The notes: generated by a model not told the origin, from the letters alone. Shown: positions 1-5,525, counted from the stretch's first letter. The stretch is DNA of 5,688 bases from an uncultured Lachnospiraceae bacterium (GCA_910585935.1 CAJUHN010000105.1:1-5688), one strand, 5' to 3'. Made by a program: numbers and translations.

Positions 1-132
1 TATTCCATAAGAAGCCCCTTGGAAGACGTCGGCACTTAATGAGCAAACCCGCAAGGGTTCGCGAATTTAGTGTCCGCTACGTCTGGAACGGAGCGAAAGC
101 GCGGCTTCGCTGGAATACTTCCTTGCCGCAGC
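1..132 (+). repeat. Structured dispersed repeat, copy 1 (5' end cut by window edge)
   Basis: First of four related elements; the others are at 3115-3260 (inverted), 4466-4611 and 5624-5688. The window opens inside the left arm: TATTCC at 1-6 pairs with GGAATA at 112-117, and the right arm continues to about 132. Inside, GACGT (25-29) can pair with ACGTC (79-83) and CACT (33-36) with AGTG (69-72). These enclose a hairpin with a GCAA tetraloop (stem 43-50/55-62, one A-C mismatch). A second hairpin at 92-111 (AGCGAA with TTCGCT, one bulged A, 3-nt loop) abuts the outer stem. Five T residues follow at 138-142, so transcription from the left could end here. I do not recognise a named family. The structure is read directly; its function is unknown. 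Confidence 0.85.
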
Positions 133-200
133 GTCCCTTTTTGACTTTCGCAATCCCCCATCTTTTTATATTCTTTCAGTCCTTTTTCATTGTTCCTTCT

Positions 201-238
201 GTTACACATTACATATAGTATATACTGTTATGTGTAAC
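201..238. promoter_or_regulatory. Operator-like interrupted palindrome
   Basis: GTTACACATTACA at 201-213 is the inverted complement of TGTTATGTGTAAC at 226-238 apart from one mismatch (12 of 13 pairs), around a 12-bp AT-rich centre that contains part of the palindrome AGTATATACT. The length and symmetry suit a dimeric repressor such as a TetR- or MarR-type protein. A TATACT at 221-226 could be a -10 box on the plus strand, but no convincing -35 is in place. It lies about 380 bp before the ABC-F start, so its target is uncertain. No regulator gene of that type is in the window. Confidence 0.5.
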
Positions 239-555
239 TTATCATCCTATTTTTCAAAATTTCTCAAACTTTTTTCAAAAAATACAGAACATATATTCTT
301 TTTTATAAAAATTTTAATATTTTTAGAATTATATTTATGTCAAAATAAATCTTAAGCTAAATTTAGTTGATCTTAACTATATTAGATTATTTTCTGTATA
401 AGAACATTGAAGGAAGTAATATAAAATTTTGTCGTTCTTTGATAATATAAAAAGCTAGGGAGAGTGAATTGGAATATAATCAGATGAAATGAAAAATCCC
501 ATAGAAACTACTTGCAAAATACTAAATTTCCTGTAAAATATAATTCAATAAAACT
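239..555. other. AT-rich intergenic leader without a recognisable gene
   Basis: No convincing protein-coding gene was found on either strand. The stretch is very rich in A and T, especially 250-350. It contains a 10-bp palindrome CTAAATTTAG (357-366) next to TTGATC (367-372), and TTAACT (373-378) 18 bp before TATAAG (397-402), which may form a weak promoter for the ABC-F gene. An AGGGAGAG at 457-464 precedes a TTG-started frame of seven codons plus a stop at 469-492, a possible but unproven leader peptide. A perfect TATAAT at 475-480 has no matching -35. Confidence 0.4.
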
Positions 556-593
556 TATCTATCTTTGGTGTGGATAGATATTTTTAAATTTTT
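556..593 (+). terminator. Possible attenuator hairpin in the ABC-F leader
   Basis: TATCTATC (556-563) is perfectly complementary to GATAGATA (573-580), with a 9-nt loop. It is followed at once by TTTTT, AAA and TTTTT (581-593). The arrangement is that of an intrinsic terminator, but the stem is short and AT-rich, so it would be weak. It sits 22 bp before the ABC-F start codon, so if it works it would be a conditional attenuator and not the end of an upstream unit. Leader attenuation is known for some antibiotic-responsive ABC-F genes; here it is an inference. Confidence 0.35.
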
Positions 594-615
594 AATAAAC
601 GGAAGGAATTAAAAT

Positions 616-2244
616 ATGATTAGTGCAAATAATGTAACTTTAAGAATTGGAAAAAAGGCCTTATTTGAAGATGTAAATATTAAATTTACAGAAGGAAATT
701 GTTATGGTCTAATTGGCGCAAATGGTGCTGGTAAATCTACTTTCTTAAAAATTTTATCTGGACAGCTAGAACCTACCTCTGGTGATATCGTCATCACCCC
801 TGGTCAACGACTCTCTTTCTTACAACAAGACCATTTTAAATATGATGCTTTTCCTGTACGAGATACTGTCATTATGGGAAATCAACGCCTATATGATATC
901 ATGAAGGAAAAAGAAGCAATTTATGCAAAAGAAGATTTTACAGAAGAAGATGGTATTCGAGCGAGTGATTTAGAAGCTGAATTTGCTGACTTAAATGGCT
1001 GGGAAGCAGAAGCAGACGCAGATACTCTATTAAATGGTCTCGGCATTTCAGATGAATTACATGATAAACTTATGAGTGAACTCACAGGTTCTCAAAAAGT
1101 AAAAGTTTTACTCGCTCAGGCACTTTTTGGCAATCCTGATATCTTATTATTAGATGAGCCTACGAACCATTTAGACTTAGATGCCATCGCTTGGTTAGAA
1201 GAATTTTTAATTAATTTTGAAAATACTGTAATCGTAGTGTCCCATGATCGTTACTTTTTAAATAAAGTCTGCACACATACCGCTGATATTGACTATGCAA
1301 AAATACAGCTCTATGCTGGAAACTATGATTTCTGGTTTGAATCCAGCCAACTTCTTATCAAGCAAATGAAAGAAGCAAATAAGAAAAAAGAGGAAAAAAT
1401 TAAGGAACTTCAAGAATTTATTCAGCGTTTTAGTGCAAATGCTTCTAAATCAAAGCAAGCAACTTCTAGAAAAAAAGCGTTAGAAAAAATCCAATTAGAA
1501 GAAATTAAACCTTCCAGTCGAAAATATCCCTATATTGATTTTAGACCCGAACGTGAAATTGGAAATGAAGTTTTAACAGTAGAAAATTTAACAAAAACAA
1601 TAGATGGTGTAAAAGTATTAGATAATATTTCTTTTATTGTAAATCATGATGATAAAATCGCTTTTGTAGGTGGAAATGAATTAGCTAAAACTACTTTATT
1701 TAAAATTTTAGCAGGAGAATTAGAACCCGATTCCGGTAATTATAAATGGGGCATTACCACAAAGCAAGCATATTTTCCAAAAGATAATACAAAAGAATTT
1801 GATAATGAATTAACGATTTCCGATTGGCTCACCCAATACTCTCCTGTAAAAGATGTCACTTATGTGAGAGGTTTTTTAGGACGTATGCTCTTTGCTGGTG
1901 ATGATGGAATTAAAAAAGTTAAAGTACTTTCAGGTGGTGAAAAGGTTCGCTGTTTATTATCTAAAATGATGATAGCCGGAGCTAATGTATTAATTTTAGA
2001 TGAGCCAACCAATCATTTAGATATGGAATCTATCACCGCTTTAAACAATGGTCTGATCAAATTTTCAGGTGTCGCCCTATTTTCTTCTCATGACCATCAA
2101 TTTGTACAAACAACGGCAAATCGTATTATAGAAATTATACCAAACGGATTAATTGATAAGATAACTACTTATGATGAATATCTAGCAAGCGACGAGATGG
2201 CGAGAAAACGTGAAGTTTATCGCTTACAAGAAGATGATAATTAA
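616..2244 (+). CDS. ykpA: ABC-F family ATPase, YkpA/YbiT type
   Basis: Soluble duplicated-ATPase protein of 542 residues, about the usual length for this group. ABC-F proteins bind the ribosome E site and use ATP to act on translation; this subgroup is not known to me as an antibiotic-resistance type. Domain 1 has Walker A GANGAGKS (34-41), a divergent signature LTGSQ (156-160), Walker B ILLLDEP (176-182) and H-loop His210. A charged helical linker (about 245-305, with ANASKSKQATSR) is the part that in ABC-F proteins reaches toward the P-site tRNA. Domain 2 has a degenerate P-loop GGNELAKT (352-359), signature LSGGE (438-442), Walker B VLILDEP (458-464) and H-loop His492. There are no membrane segments, as expected. 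A GGAAGGA ribosome site starts at 601, with a 9-nt spacer from GGAAGG to the ATG. From memory, the degenerate second P-loop and whole-length sequence resemble Bacillus YkpA. The gene stands alone, convergent with the resolvase gene. Confidence 0.95.
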   Translation: MISANNVTLRIGKKALFEDVNIKFTEGNCYGLIGANGAGKSTFLKILSGQLEPTSGDIVITPGQRLSFLQQDHFKYDAFPVRDTVIMGNQRLYDIMKEKEAIYAKEDFTEEDGIRASDLEAEFADLNGWEAEADADTLLNGLGISDELHDKLMSELTGSQKVKVLLAQALFGNPDILLLDEPTNHLDLDAIAWLEEFLINFENTVIVVSHDRYFLNKVCTHTADIDYAKIQLYAGNYDFWFESSQLLIKQMKEANKKKEEKIKELQEFIQRFSANASKSKQATSRKKALEKIQLEEIKPSSRKYPYIDFRPEREIGNEVLTVENLTKTIDGVKVLDNISFIVNHDDKIAFVGGNELAKTTLFKILAGELEPDSGNYKWGITTKQAYFPKDNTKEFDNELTISDWLTQYSPVKDVTYVRGFLGRMLFAGDDGIKKVKVLSGGEKVRCLLSKMMIAGANVLILDEPTNHLDMESITALNNGLIKFSGVALFSSHDHQFVQTTANRIIEIIPNGLIDKITTYDEYLASDEMARKREVYRLQEDDN

Positions 2245-2301
2245 TTCAAAAACAATCCCTCCCCTTTAGCATAAATAATAAACTATAATCTCTACACCAA
2301 A

Positions 2302-2326
2302 ATAGGCGGTTACTCACACCGCCTAT
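2302..2326. terminator. Hairpin between convergent ABC-F and resolvase genes
   Basis: ATAGGCGGT (2302-2310) pairs perfectly with ACCGCCTAT (2318-2326) around a 7-nt loop, one of the few GC-rich spots in this region. Read on the minus strand the stem runs into a short T run (TTTT including the last stem base), so it best fits a terminator for the resolvase gene, whose stop is at 2375. On the plus strand no T tract follows, though the hairpin may still protect the ABC-F transcript 3' end. Confidence 0.6.
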
Positions 2327-2374
2327 CATCTAAAAACTTCCTTACAAAGTCATCTCTTTTTCTTTATTTTCCAT

Positions 2375-2980
2375 TCATTCTTTTTCTTTTCTATACTTTT
2401 CCAGTCTATAATAAAAAGAACGGATAGATATACCCATACGAGCTGCTGCTTCAGGTGCATTTATCTTTTTCTCTTCCCAATCTTTTAAAACAATATGAAA
2501 ATCCTCATTTAGCTCCAACTGAGGACGTCCAAATTTCACTCCTCTCAATTTTGCCGCTGCAATTCCTTCTGCCTGCCTTTGGCTGATATTTTCTCTTTCA
2601 TTTTCTGATACAAAAGACAACAACTGTAAAACGATATCAGAAATAAAAGTTCCTAATAGGTCTTTGTTTCTTGTTGTATCTAACAACGGCATATCAATAA
2701 CAATAATATCTACTCCTTTATCTTTTGTAATACTTCTCCATTGCTTTAAAATCTCTTTATAATTTCTTCCTAATCTATCAATGGACTTTACAATTACAAC
2801 ATCCCCCGCCTTTAACTTCCTTATCATTTTTTTATAAGCGGGTCTATTAAAATCCTTTCCAGATTGTTTATCAATATAGAGATCGGATTTTTTTATATGA
2901 TAAGGTTCTAATGCCGTTAATTGTCTATCCTCATTTTGGTCTTTTGATGATACTCTTATATATCCATAAATATTTCCCAT
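2375..2980 (-). CDS. Serine site-specific recombinase (small resolvase/invertase family)
   Basis: Protein of 201 residues with the standard architecture of small serine recombinases such as gamma-delta resolvase and the DNA invertases, which cut and rejoin DNA through a 5'-phosphoserine link. The N-terminal catalytic domain begins with YGYIRVSS, where Ser11 is the predicted nucleophile and Arg9 a catalytic partner. SIDRLGR (66-72) supplies Asp68, Arg69 and Arg72. ENERE (126-130) at the start of the long E helix matches the family ER pair. FGRPQ (150-154) marks the hinge to a C-terminal helix-turn-helix (about 170-195). All key residues are present, so it is probably active. A strong AGGAGG ribosome site (2988-2993 on the opposite strand) fixes the start. 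No transposase or conjugation gene is adjacent, so it is an orphan here. It could be a plasmid- or transposon-type resolvase, or an invertase; the target site is not proven. Confidence 0.93.
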   Translation of the reverse strand: MGNIYGYIRVSSKDQNEDRQLTALEPYHIKKSDLYIDKQSGKDFNRPAYKKMIRKLKAGDVVIVKSIDRLGRNYKEILKQWRSITKDKGVDIIVIDMPLLDTTRNKDLLGTFISDIVLQLLSFVSENERENISQRQAEGIAAAKLRGVKFGRPQLELNEDFHIVLKDWEEKKINAPEAAARMGISIRSFYYRLEKYRKEKE

Positions 2981-2993
2981 TTTTCTTCCTCCT

Positions 2994-3047
2994 AAAGTAA
3001 AATATTCATCTATTTCACTTTAACGTATTTTAGGGAAAATTTCACTT
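2994..3047. promoter_or_regulatory. Palindromic arms directly upstream of resolvase: possible binding site
   Basis: AAAGTAAAAT (2994-3003) and ATTTCACTTT (3012-3021) are inverted complements at 9 of 10 positions with an 8-bp spacer, a 28-bp site that starts right after the resolvase ribosome site. A third arm, ATTTCACTT, recurs at 3039-3047, 27 bp from the second. Small serine resolvases bind res subsites of about this size made of two inverted arms, often beside their own gene, where binding also represses it. Identity as a res site or operator is inference. No clear -35/-10 pair for the resolvase gene was found between 3000 and 3115. Confidence 0.4.
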
Positions 3048-3114
3048 ATAATTTTTTCCAAAACCGCGTTTTTAGCGCCTTTTCTAGAAATTACCACATA
3101 TTTGACCAAAGGTT

Positions 3115-3260
3115 CGCGAGGGAAAGAACTCTTCTAACGAAACCGCGCTTTCGCTCCGTTCCAGACGTAACGGTACTAAATTCGTAGCCCTTTACAGGAC
3201 TACTCATTAAGTGCTGACGTCTTCCAAGGGGTTTCTTTTAGAAGAGTTCTTTCCCTCGCT
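3115..3260 (-). repeat. Structured dispersed repeat, copy 2, inverted, with perfect 22-bp terminal inverted repeat
   Basis: The arms at 3116-3137 and 3238-3259 are perfect inverted complements over 22 bp. Read on the minus strand, the interior follows the same order as copy 1: CCCCTTGGAAGACGTC, CTTAATGAG, a hairpin, GAATTTAGT, ACGTCTGGAACGGAGCG, then a second hairpin (3136-3155 here). The first hairpin (3184-3190/3197-3203) has a different sequence from copies 1 and 3 but still pairs, with one G-U wobble when read on the minus strand. The 5-bp sequence AGGTT lies on both sides (3110-3114 and 3261-3265), which may be a target-site duplication. It encodes no protein. It separates the divergent resolvase and LytTR units. 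Confidence 0.88.
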
Positions 3261-3302
3261 AGGTTGTACCATAAACAAATTTCAAAAAACAATATTTGAA
3301 AC

Positions 3303-3342
3303 TGACCACTTTAAAACAAGAAAATATATTCTTTTTGACCAC
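3303..3342. promoter_or_regulatory. Direct repeat TGACCAC upstream of the LytTR promoter
   Basis: TGACCAC occurs at 3303-3309 and again at 3336-3342, 33 bp apart, close to three helical turns. Both lie upstream of the -35 box at 3378. LytTR regulators bind pairs of direct repeats upstream of target promoters and often control their own operon, so this may be such a site, but it does not match the LytTR consensus I know and the spacing is longer than usual. A short inverted pair TTTCAAA/TTTGAAA lies just before it (3280-3301). Confidence 0.25.
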
Positions 3343-3377
3343 CTATATTTTAAAATCAGCCGACTATCTTAAATCTA

Positions 3378-3406
3378 TTGAAAGTAATATTTATTTTTCT
3401 TATAAT
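3378..3406 (+). promoter_or_regulatory. Consensus housekeeping promoter for the LytTR-DUF3021 operon
   Basis: TTGAAA (-35, 3378-3383) is separated by exactly 17 bp from a perfect TATAAT (-10, 3401-3406). Transcription would start near 3412-3414, giving an untranslated leader of about 78 nt before the LytTR ATG. It is the best promoter in the window and suggests high basal expression unless repressed. Confidence 0.85.
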
Positions 3407-3423
3407 GATATCAGAAAAGAGAG

Positions 3424-3477
3424 GTGGCTATTGTCAACTACCCAGTCGTACTAGCAGCTTACGCCTACGACAAATGA
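3424..3477 (+). CDS. Possible 17-codon leader ORF before the LytTR gene
   Basis: A GTG-started frame encodes the small hydrophobic peptide MAIVNYPVVLAAYAYDK and stops just before the LytTR ribosome site. About half of its 54 bases are G or C (26 of 54), clearly more than the flanking sequence. It lies inside the transcribed leader predicted from the promoter at 3378-3406. Against it, the GTG is only about 12 nt from the expected transcription start and the purine stretch before it (AGAAAAGAGAG) is a modest ribosome site. The same bases can form a 6-bp stem, GTCGTA (3445-3450) with TACGAC (3466-3471), so the richer composition may reflect a structured leader or a mobile-element scar instead. 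Confidence 0.2.
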   Translation: MAIVNYPVVLAAYAYDK

Positions 3478-3490
3478 AAGGAGTTTATTT

Positions 3491-3931
3491 ATGAAAGTCG
3501 AAATAAAAATCGACAGTTCCTACACTGAGCCTAAAGTACTTATATTCACTGATTCGGTGACAGAAGATATTCATCATATTGTAAAAAAACTATCAGAAGA
3601 TGTTCCACAGATAATTTCTGGTAGTAAAGATGAAAAAATTGAAGTGCTAGAACAAACCGAATTAATTAGAATTTATGCCAATACGGGAAAAGTTTTTGCT
3701 GTCACAAATAAAGGAGAATACACTTTACGCCTCAGATTATATGAAGTAGAAGAACGATTAAATCCTCATCAATTTGTCCGCATTTCAAATTCAGAGATTA
3801 TTAACTTAAAACAAGTCAATAACTTTGATTTGAGTTTTACAGGTACAATTTGTGTTAAATTGTCCAACGGAACAACAACCTATGTATCTAGGCGATATGT
3901 TTCTAAAATCAAAAAAATATTAGGAATATGA
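3491..3931 (+). CDS. LytTR-family DNA-binding transcriptional regulator (stand-alone)
   Basis: Cytoplasmic protein of 146 residues with no receiver domain, so it is not a classical two-component response regulator. The N-terminal part (1-45, MKVEIKIDSSYTEPKV...) is the short extension typical of stand-alone LytTR regulators. The LytTR domain fills about 45-146: VLEQTELIRIYA, KVFAVTNKGEYTLR, the family signature FVRISNSEIINLKQV (95-109), and a C-terminal YVSRRYVSKIKKILGI. The domain binds DNA through a beta-rich fold, usually at direct repeats. AAGGAG at 3478-3483, 7 nt before the ATG, sets the start. The DUF3021 membrane-protein gene follows after 10 bp, so the two are co-transcribed. The pairing resembles the LytTR regulatory systems of streptococci (HdrRM, BrsRM), where the membrane partner restrains the regulator. 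That function is inferred; the targets are unknown. Confidence 0.93.
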   Translation: MKVEIKIDSSYTEPKVLIFTDSVTEDIHHIVKKLSEDVPQIISGSKDEKIEVLEQTELIRIYANTGKVFAVTNKGEYTLRLRLYEVEERLNPHQFVRISNSEIINLKQVNNFDLSFTGTICVKLSNGTTTYVSRRYVSKIKKILGI

Positions 3932-3941
3932 GGTGAAAAAA

Positions 3942-4397
3942 ATGAAAAGGAAAATTATTTTACGTGGTGCTTTAGGGTTTCCATTTGGAATTTCCATAGG
4001 ATATTTCATCACTATCCTTACTTCTCTTATATGGGCGAATGGATATTACTCGCCTTGTGTGCCTGAACTGATCTCTATCATGGGAAATGAAATCAATGCT
4101 GTTATTCTGCAAACACTACTTTGTGGATTATTAGGTATAGGCTGTGCAGCGAGTTCTGTAATATGGGAAATAGAATCTTGGAGTATTGTTAAACAGACTG
4201 GAATTTATTTTGGAATTATTTCTGTAATAATGATGCCGATTGCCTATTTTACCTATTGGATGGAACATAGTATTATGGGATTTTTAAGTTACTTTGGAAT
4301 TTTTATTCTGATTTTTATAATTATCTGGATAATACAATTTATAATTGGCAAACACACCGTTAAAAAAATGAACTCAAATTTATATAAAACTAAATAA
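3942..4397 (+). CDS. DUF3021 family four-helix membrane protein, partner of LytTR regulator
   Basis: Protein of 151 residues that is mostly hydrophobic. Four membrane helices can be placed at about 9-31, 52-76, 84-106 and 111-135, with a lysine-rich start and a basic cytoplasmic tail (KHTVKKMN...). Size, topology and position right after a LytTR gene match DUF3021 proteins. By comparison with HdrM/BrsM-type proteins it probably holds the LytTR regulator inactive at the membrane; no enzymatic motif is visible. I chose the ATG at 3942 because GAGGTG (3930-3935) lies 6 nt before it. An in-frame GTG at 3933 would start inside that ribosome site. The LytTR stop lies 10 bp upstream, so translational coupling is likely. 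No gene for a transporter or bacteriocin, the usual targets of such systems, follows. Confidence 0.88.
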   Translation: MKRKIILRGALGFPFGISIGYFITILTSLIWANGYYSPCVPELISIMGNEINAVILQTLLCGLLGIGCAASSVIWEIESWSIVKQTGIYFGIISVIMMPIAYFTYWMEHSIMGFLSYFGIFILIFIIIWIIQFIIGKHTVKKMNSNLYKTK

Positions 4398-4465
4398 ATA
4401 CACTTACCTTTCCATCCAAAAAAATTTTTGCAGAGATTTTCCTTTTTCAGAAGAGTCATCAATCT

Positions 4466-4611
4466 AGCGAAGGCAAGGAAGTATTCCATAAGAAGCCCTT
4501 GAAAGACATCGGCATTTCATGAGCAAACCCACAAGGGTTCGCGGATTTAGTACCGCGTACTCTTACACGGAGCGAAAGCGTGGCTTCGCTGGAATACTTC
4601 CTTCCCGAAGC
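4466..4611 (+). repeat. Structured dispersed repeat, copy 3
   Basis: Same order of blocks as copy 1. The outer arms AAGGAAGTATTCC (4475-4487) and GGAATACTTCCTT (4591-4603) are perfect inverted complements; pairing fades further out. The first hairpin (4523-4530/4535-4542) has an ACAA loop in place of GCAA, and the second hairpin is conserved. The central stem has decayed: GACAT (4505-4509) no longer has a good partner, but GCGG/CCGC at 4541-4544/4553-4556 offers a new pairing. A C-run and four T residues follow at 4611-4619. The element lies between the convergent DUF3021 and PHP genes, ending about 10 nt from the PHP stop, where it could act as their transcription or mRNA end. No other terminator was seen after DUF3021. 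Confidence 0.85.
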
Positions 4612-4621
4612 CCCCTTTTGC

Positions 4622-5461
4622 TCACTCCCTAACTAAAATATTCTTCAATAATTCCTCTGGTATCTTTAAATTCCCCTTTCCACACCCTAAATCAATATCT
4701 GGCTTTGTGCTTCCATGAAAATCTGACCCTCCGGTAATAAATAATCCATATTTTTTAGCCATTTCTTTCATATGATAATCATCTATCTGTGTATTCAAAG
4801 AATAAATAGCCTCTATTCCTTCTAATCCTAATTCTTTTAAATATTGAACCAATTCCTCTAATTCTCTTAACTCCAAATGATACAATAATGGATGTGCCAA
4901 TACTATTTTTCCATTTGCTAATCGAATCAATTCTGTCGCTTCTTCTGGTGTAATTGTTTTTTTAGGAACATAACAAGGACATCCCTGTCCGATATATTTT
5001 TGAAAGGCTTCTTTATAATTTTCCAAATACCCTTTTTTCTTCATCATTTTTGCAAAATGTGCTCTAGTCAAAATAGCATTTCCATATTCCTCTTTCATTT
5101 CCTGCATCGTGATAAAGATTCCATTTTCCTCTAATTTCTTCAATAACTCTTCATTTCTTTTTTCCCTAGATTTTTGAAATTGTTCTAATTTCTCCTGAAA
5201 TTCTTTCTTTTGATAAGATAATCCATATCCTAATAAATGAATATCTCTTCCTCTATATTCTGCTGATACTTCAATGCCGGGAATGAGCAGAATATCCTTA
5301 TTTTTCGCTGCTTCTTTCGCCTCTTCTATTCCTGCTACTGTATCATGATCTGTCAACGCAAAAGCAGCTAAATGTTTCTCTAAAGCATAATTCACTAACT
5401 CTTTTGGAGTATATGTCCCATCTGATACATTAGAATGTACATGTAAATCAATATACTTCAT
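4622..5461 (-). CDS. PHP-domain metal-dependent phosphoesterase (TrpH/YciV-like)
   Basis: Cytoplasmic protein of 279 residues, a full-length PHP phosphoesterase of the type related to E. coli YciV/TrpH (RNase AM) and to 3',5'-nucleoside bisphosphate phosphatases. Family members remove phosphates from nucleotides such as pAp, or trim short RNAs from the 5' end. The metal-binding set is intact: DLHVHS with His7 and His9, Asp14, LTDHDT with Asp38, His39 and Asp40, Glu64 in PGIEVSA, His75, His135 in TRAHFA, His190 in LAHP, and Asp247/His249 in GGSDFHG. A charged insert at about 85-130 between metal motifs is normal for this subgroup. The start is supported by AGGAG (5470-5474 on the opposite strand), 8 nt from the ATG. 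It is a single-gene unit, convergent with the LytTR operon. The exact substrate cannot be told from sequence. Confidence 0.93.
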   Translation of the reverse strand: MKYIDLHVHSNVSDGTYTPKELVNYALEKHLAAFALTDHDTVAGIEEAKEAAKNKDILLIPGIEVSAEYRGRDIHLLGYGLSYQKKEFQEKLEQFQKSREKRNEELLKKLEENGIFITMQEMKEEYGNAILTRAHFAKMMKKKGYLENYKEAFQKYIGQGCPCYVPKKTITPEEATELIRLANGKIVLAHPLLYHLELRELEELVQYLKELGLEGIEAIYSLNTQIDDYHMKEMAKKYGLFITGGSDFHGSTKPDIDLGCGKGNLKIPEELLKNILVRE

Positions 5462-5498
5462 TTTAAATACTCCTCTCTCTTTGCATTTGTAATAAATA

Positions 5499-5525
5499 AT
5501 TATGAAACTCTGAACACCATATCAA
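5499..5525 (-). promoter_or_regulatory. Weak candidate promoter for the PHP gene
   Basis: On the minus strand TTGATA (5520-5525) and CATAAT (5499-5504) resemble -35 and -10 boxes, but the 15-bp spacer is short of the usual 17. It is placed sensibly, about 40 bp before the start codon. The rest of 5475-5623 shows no gene or clear structure. Confidence 0.3.

Noticed and set aside
41..111. tRNA or known riboswitch in the repeat hairpins
   Set aside because: There is no cloverleaf, T-loop or CCA-end pattern, and the hairpins do not match a riboswitch class I know.
616..2244. ABC-F gene as an antibiotic-resistance determinant
   Set aside because: Linker and overall sequence fit the YkpA/YbiT group, not the resistance types such as Msr, Vga, Lsa or OptrA.
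1..3260. Composite transposon formed by copies 1 and 2 carrying the ABC-F and resolvase genes
   Set aside because: The orientations suit one, but no transposase is present, the elements recur elsewhere in the window, and the ABC-F gene is a housekeeping type with no sign of transfer.
3420..3477. Scar or guide-RNA end of an IS200/IS605 (TnpB) element, suggested by the CAACTACCCAG stretch
   Set aside because: The likeness is only a vague memory of such ends; there is no tnpA or tnpB sequence and no second end nearby.
3933..3941. GTG start adding three residues to the DUF3021 protein
   Set aside because: The GTG lies inside the GAGGTG ribosome site that is well spaced for the ATG at 3942.
4289..4489. 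Open frame of 66 codons on the minus strand
   Set aside because: It overlaps the 3' end of the DUF3021 gene and runs into repeat copy 3. Its lysine, isoleucine and phenylalanine content is what antisense AT-rich membrane-protein DNA gives. No family is recognised.
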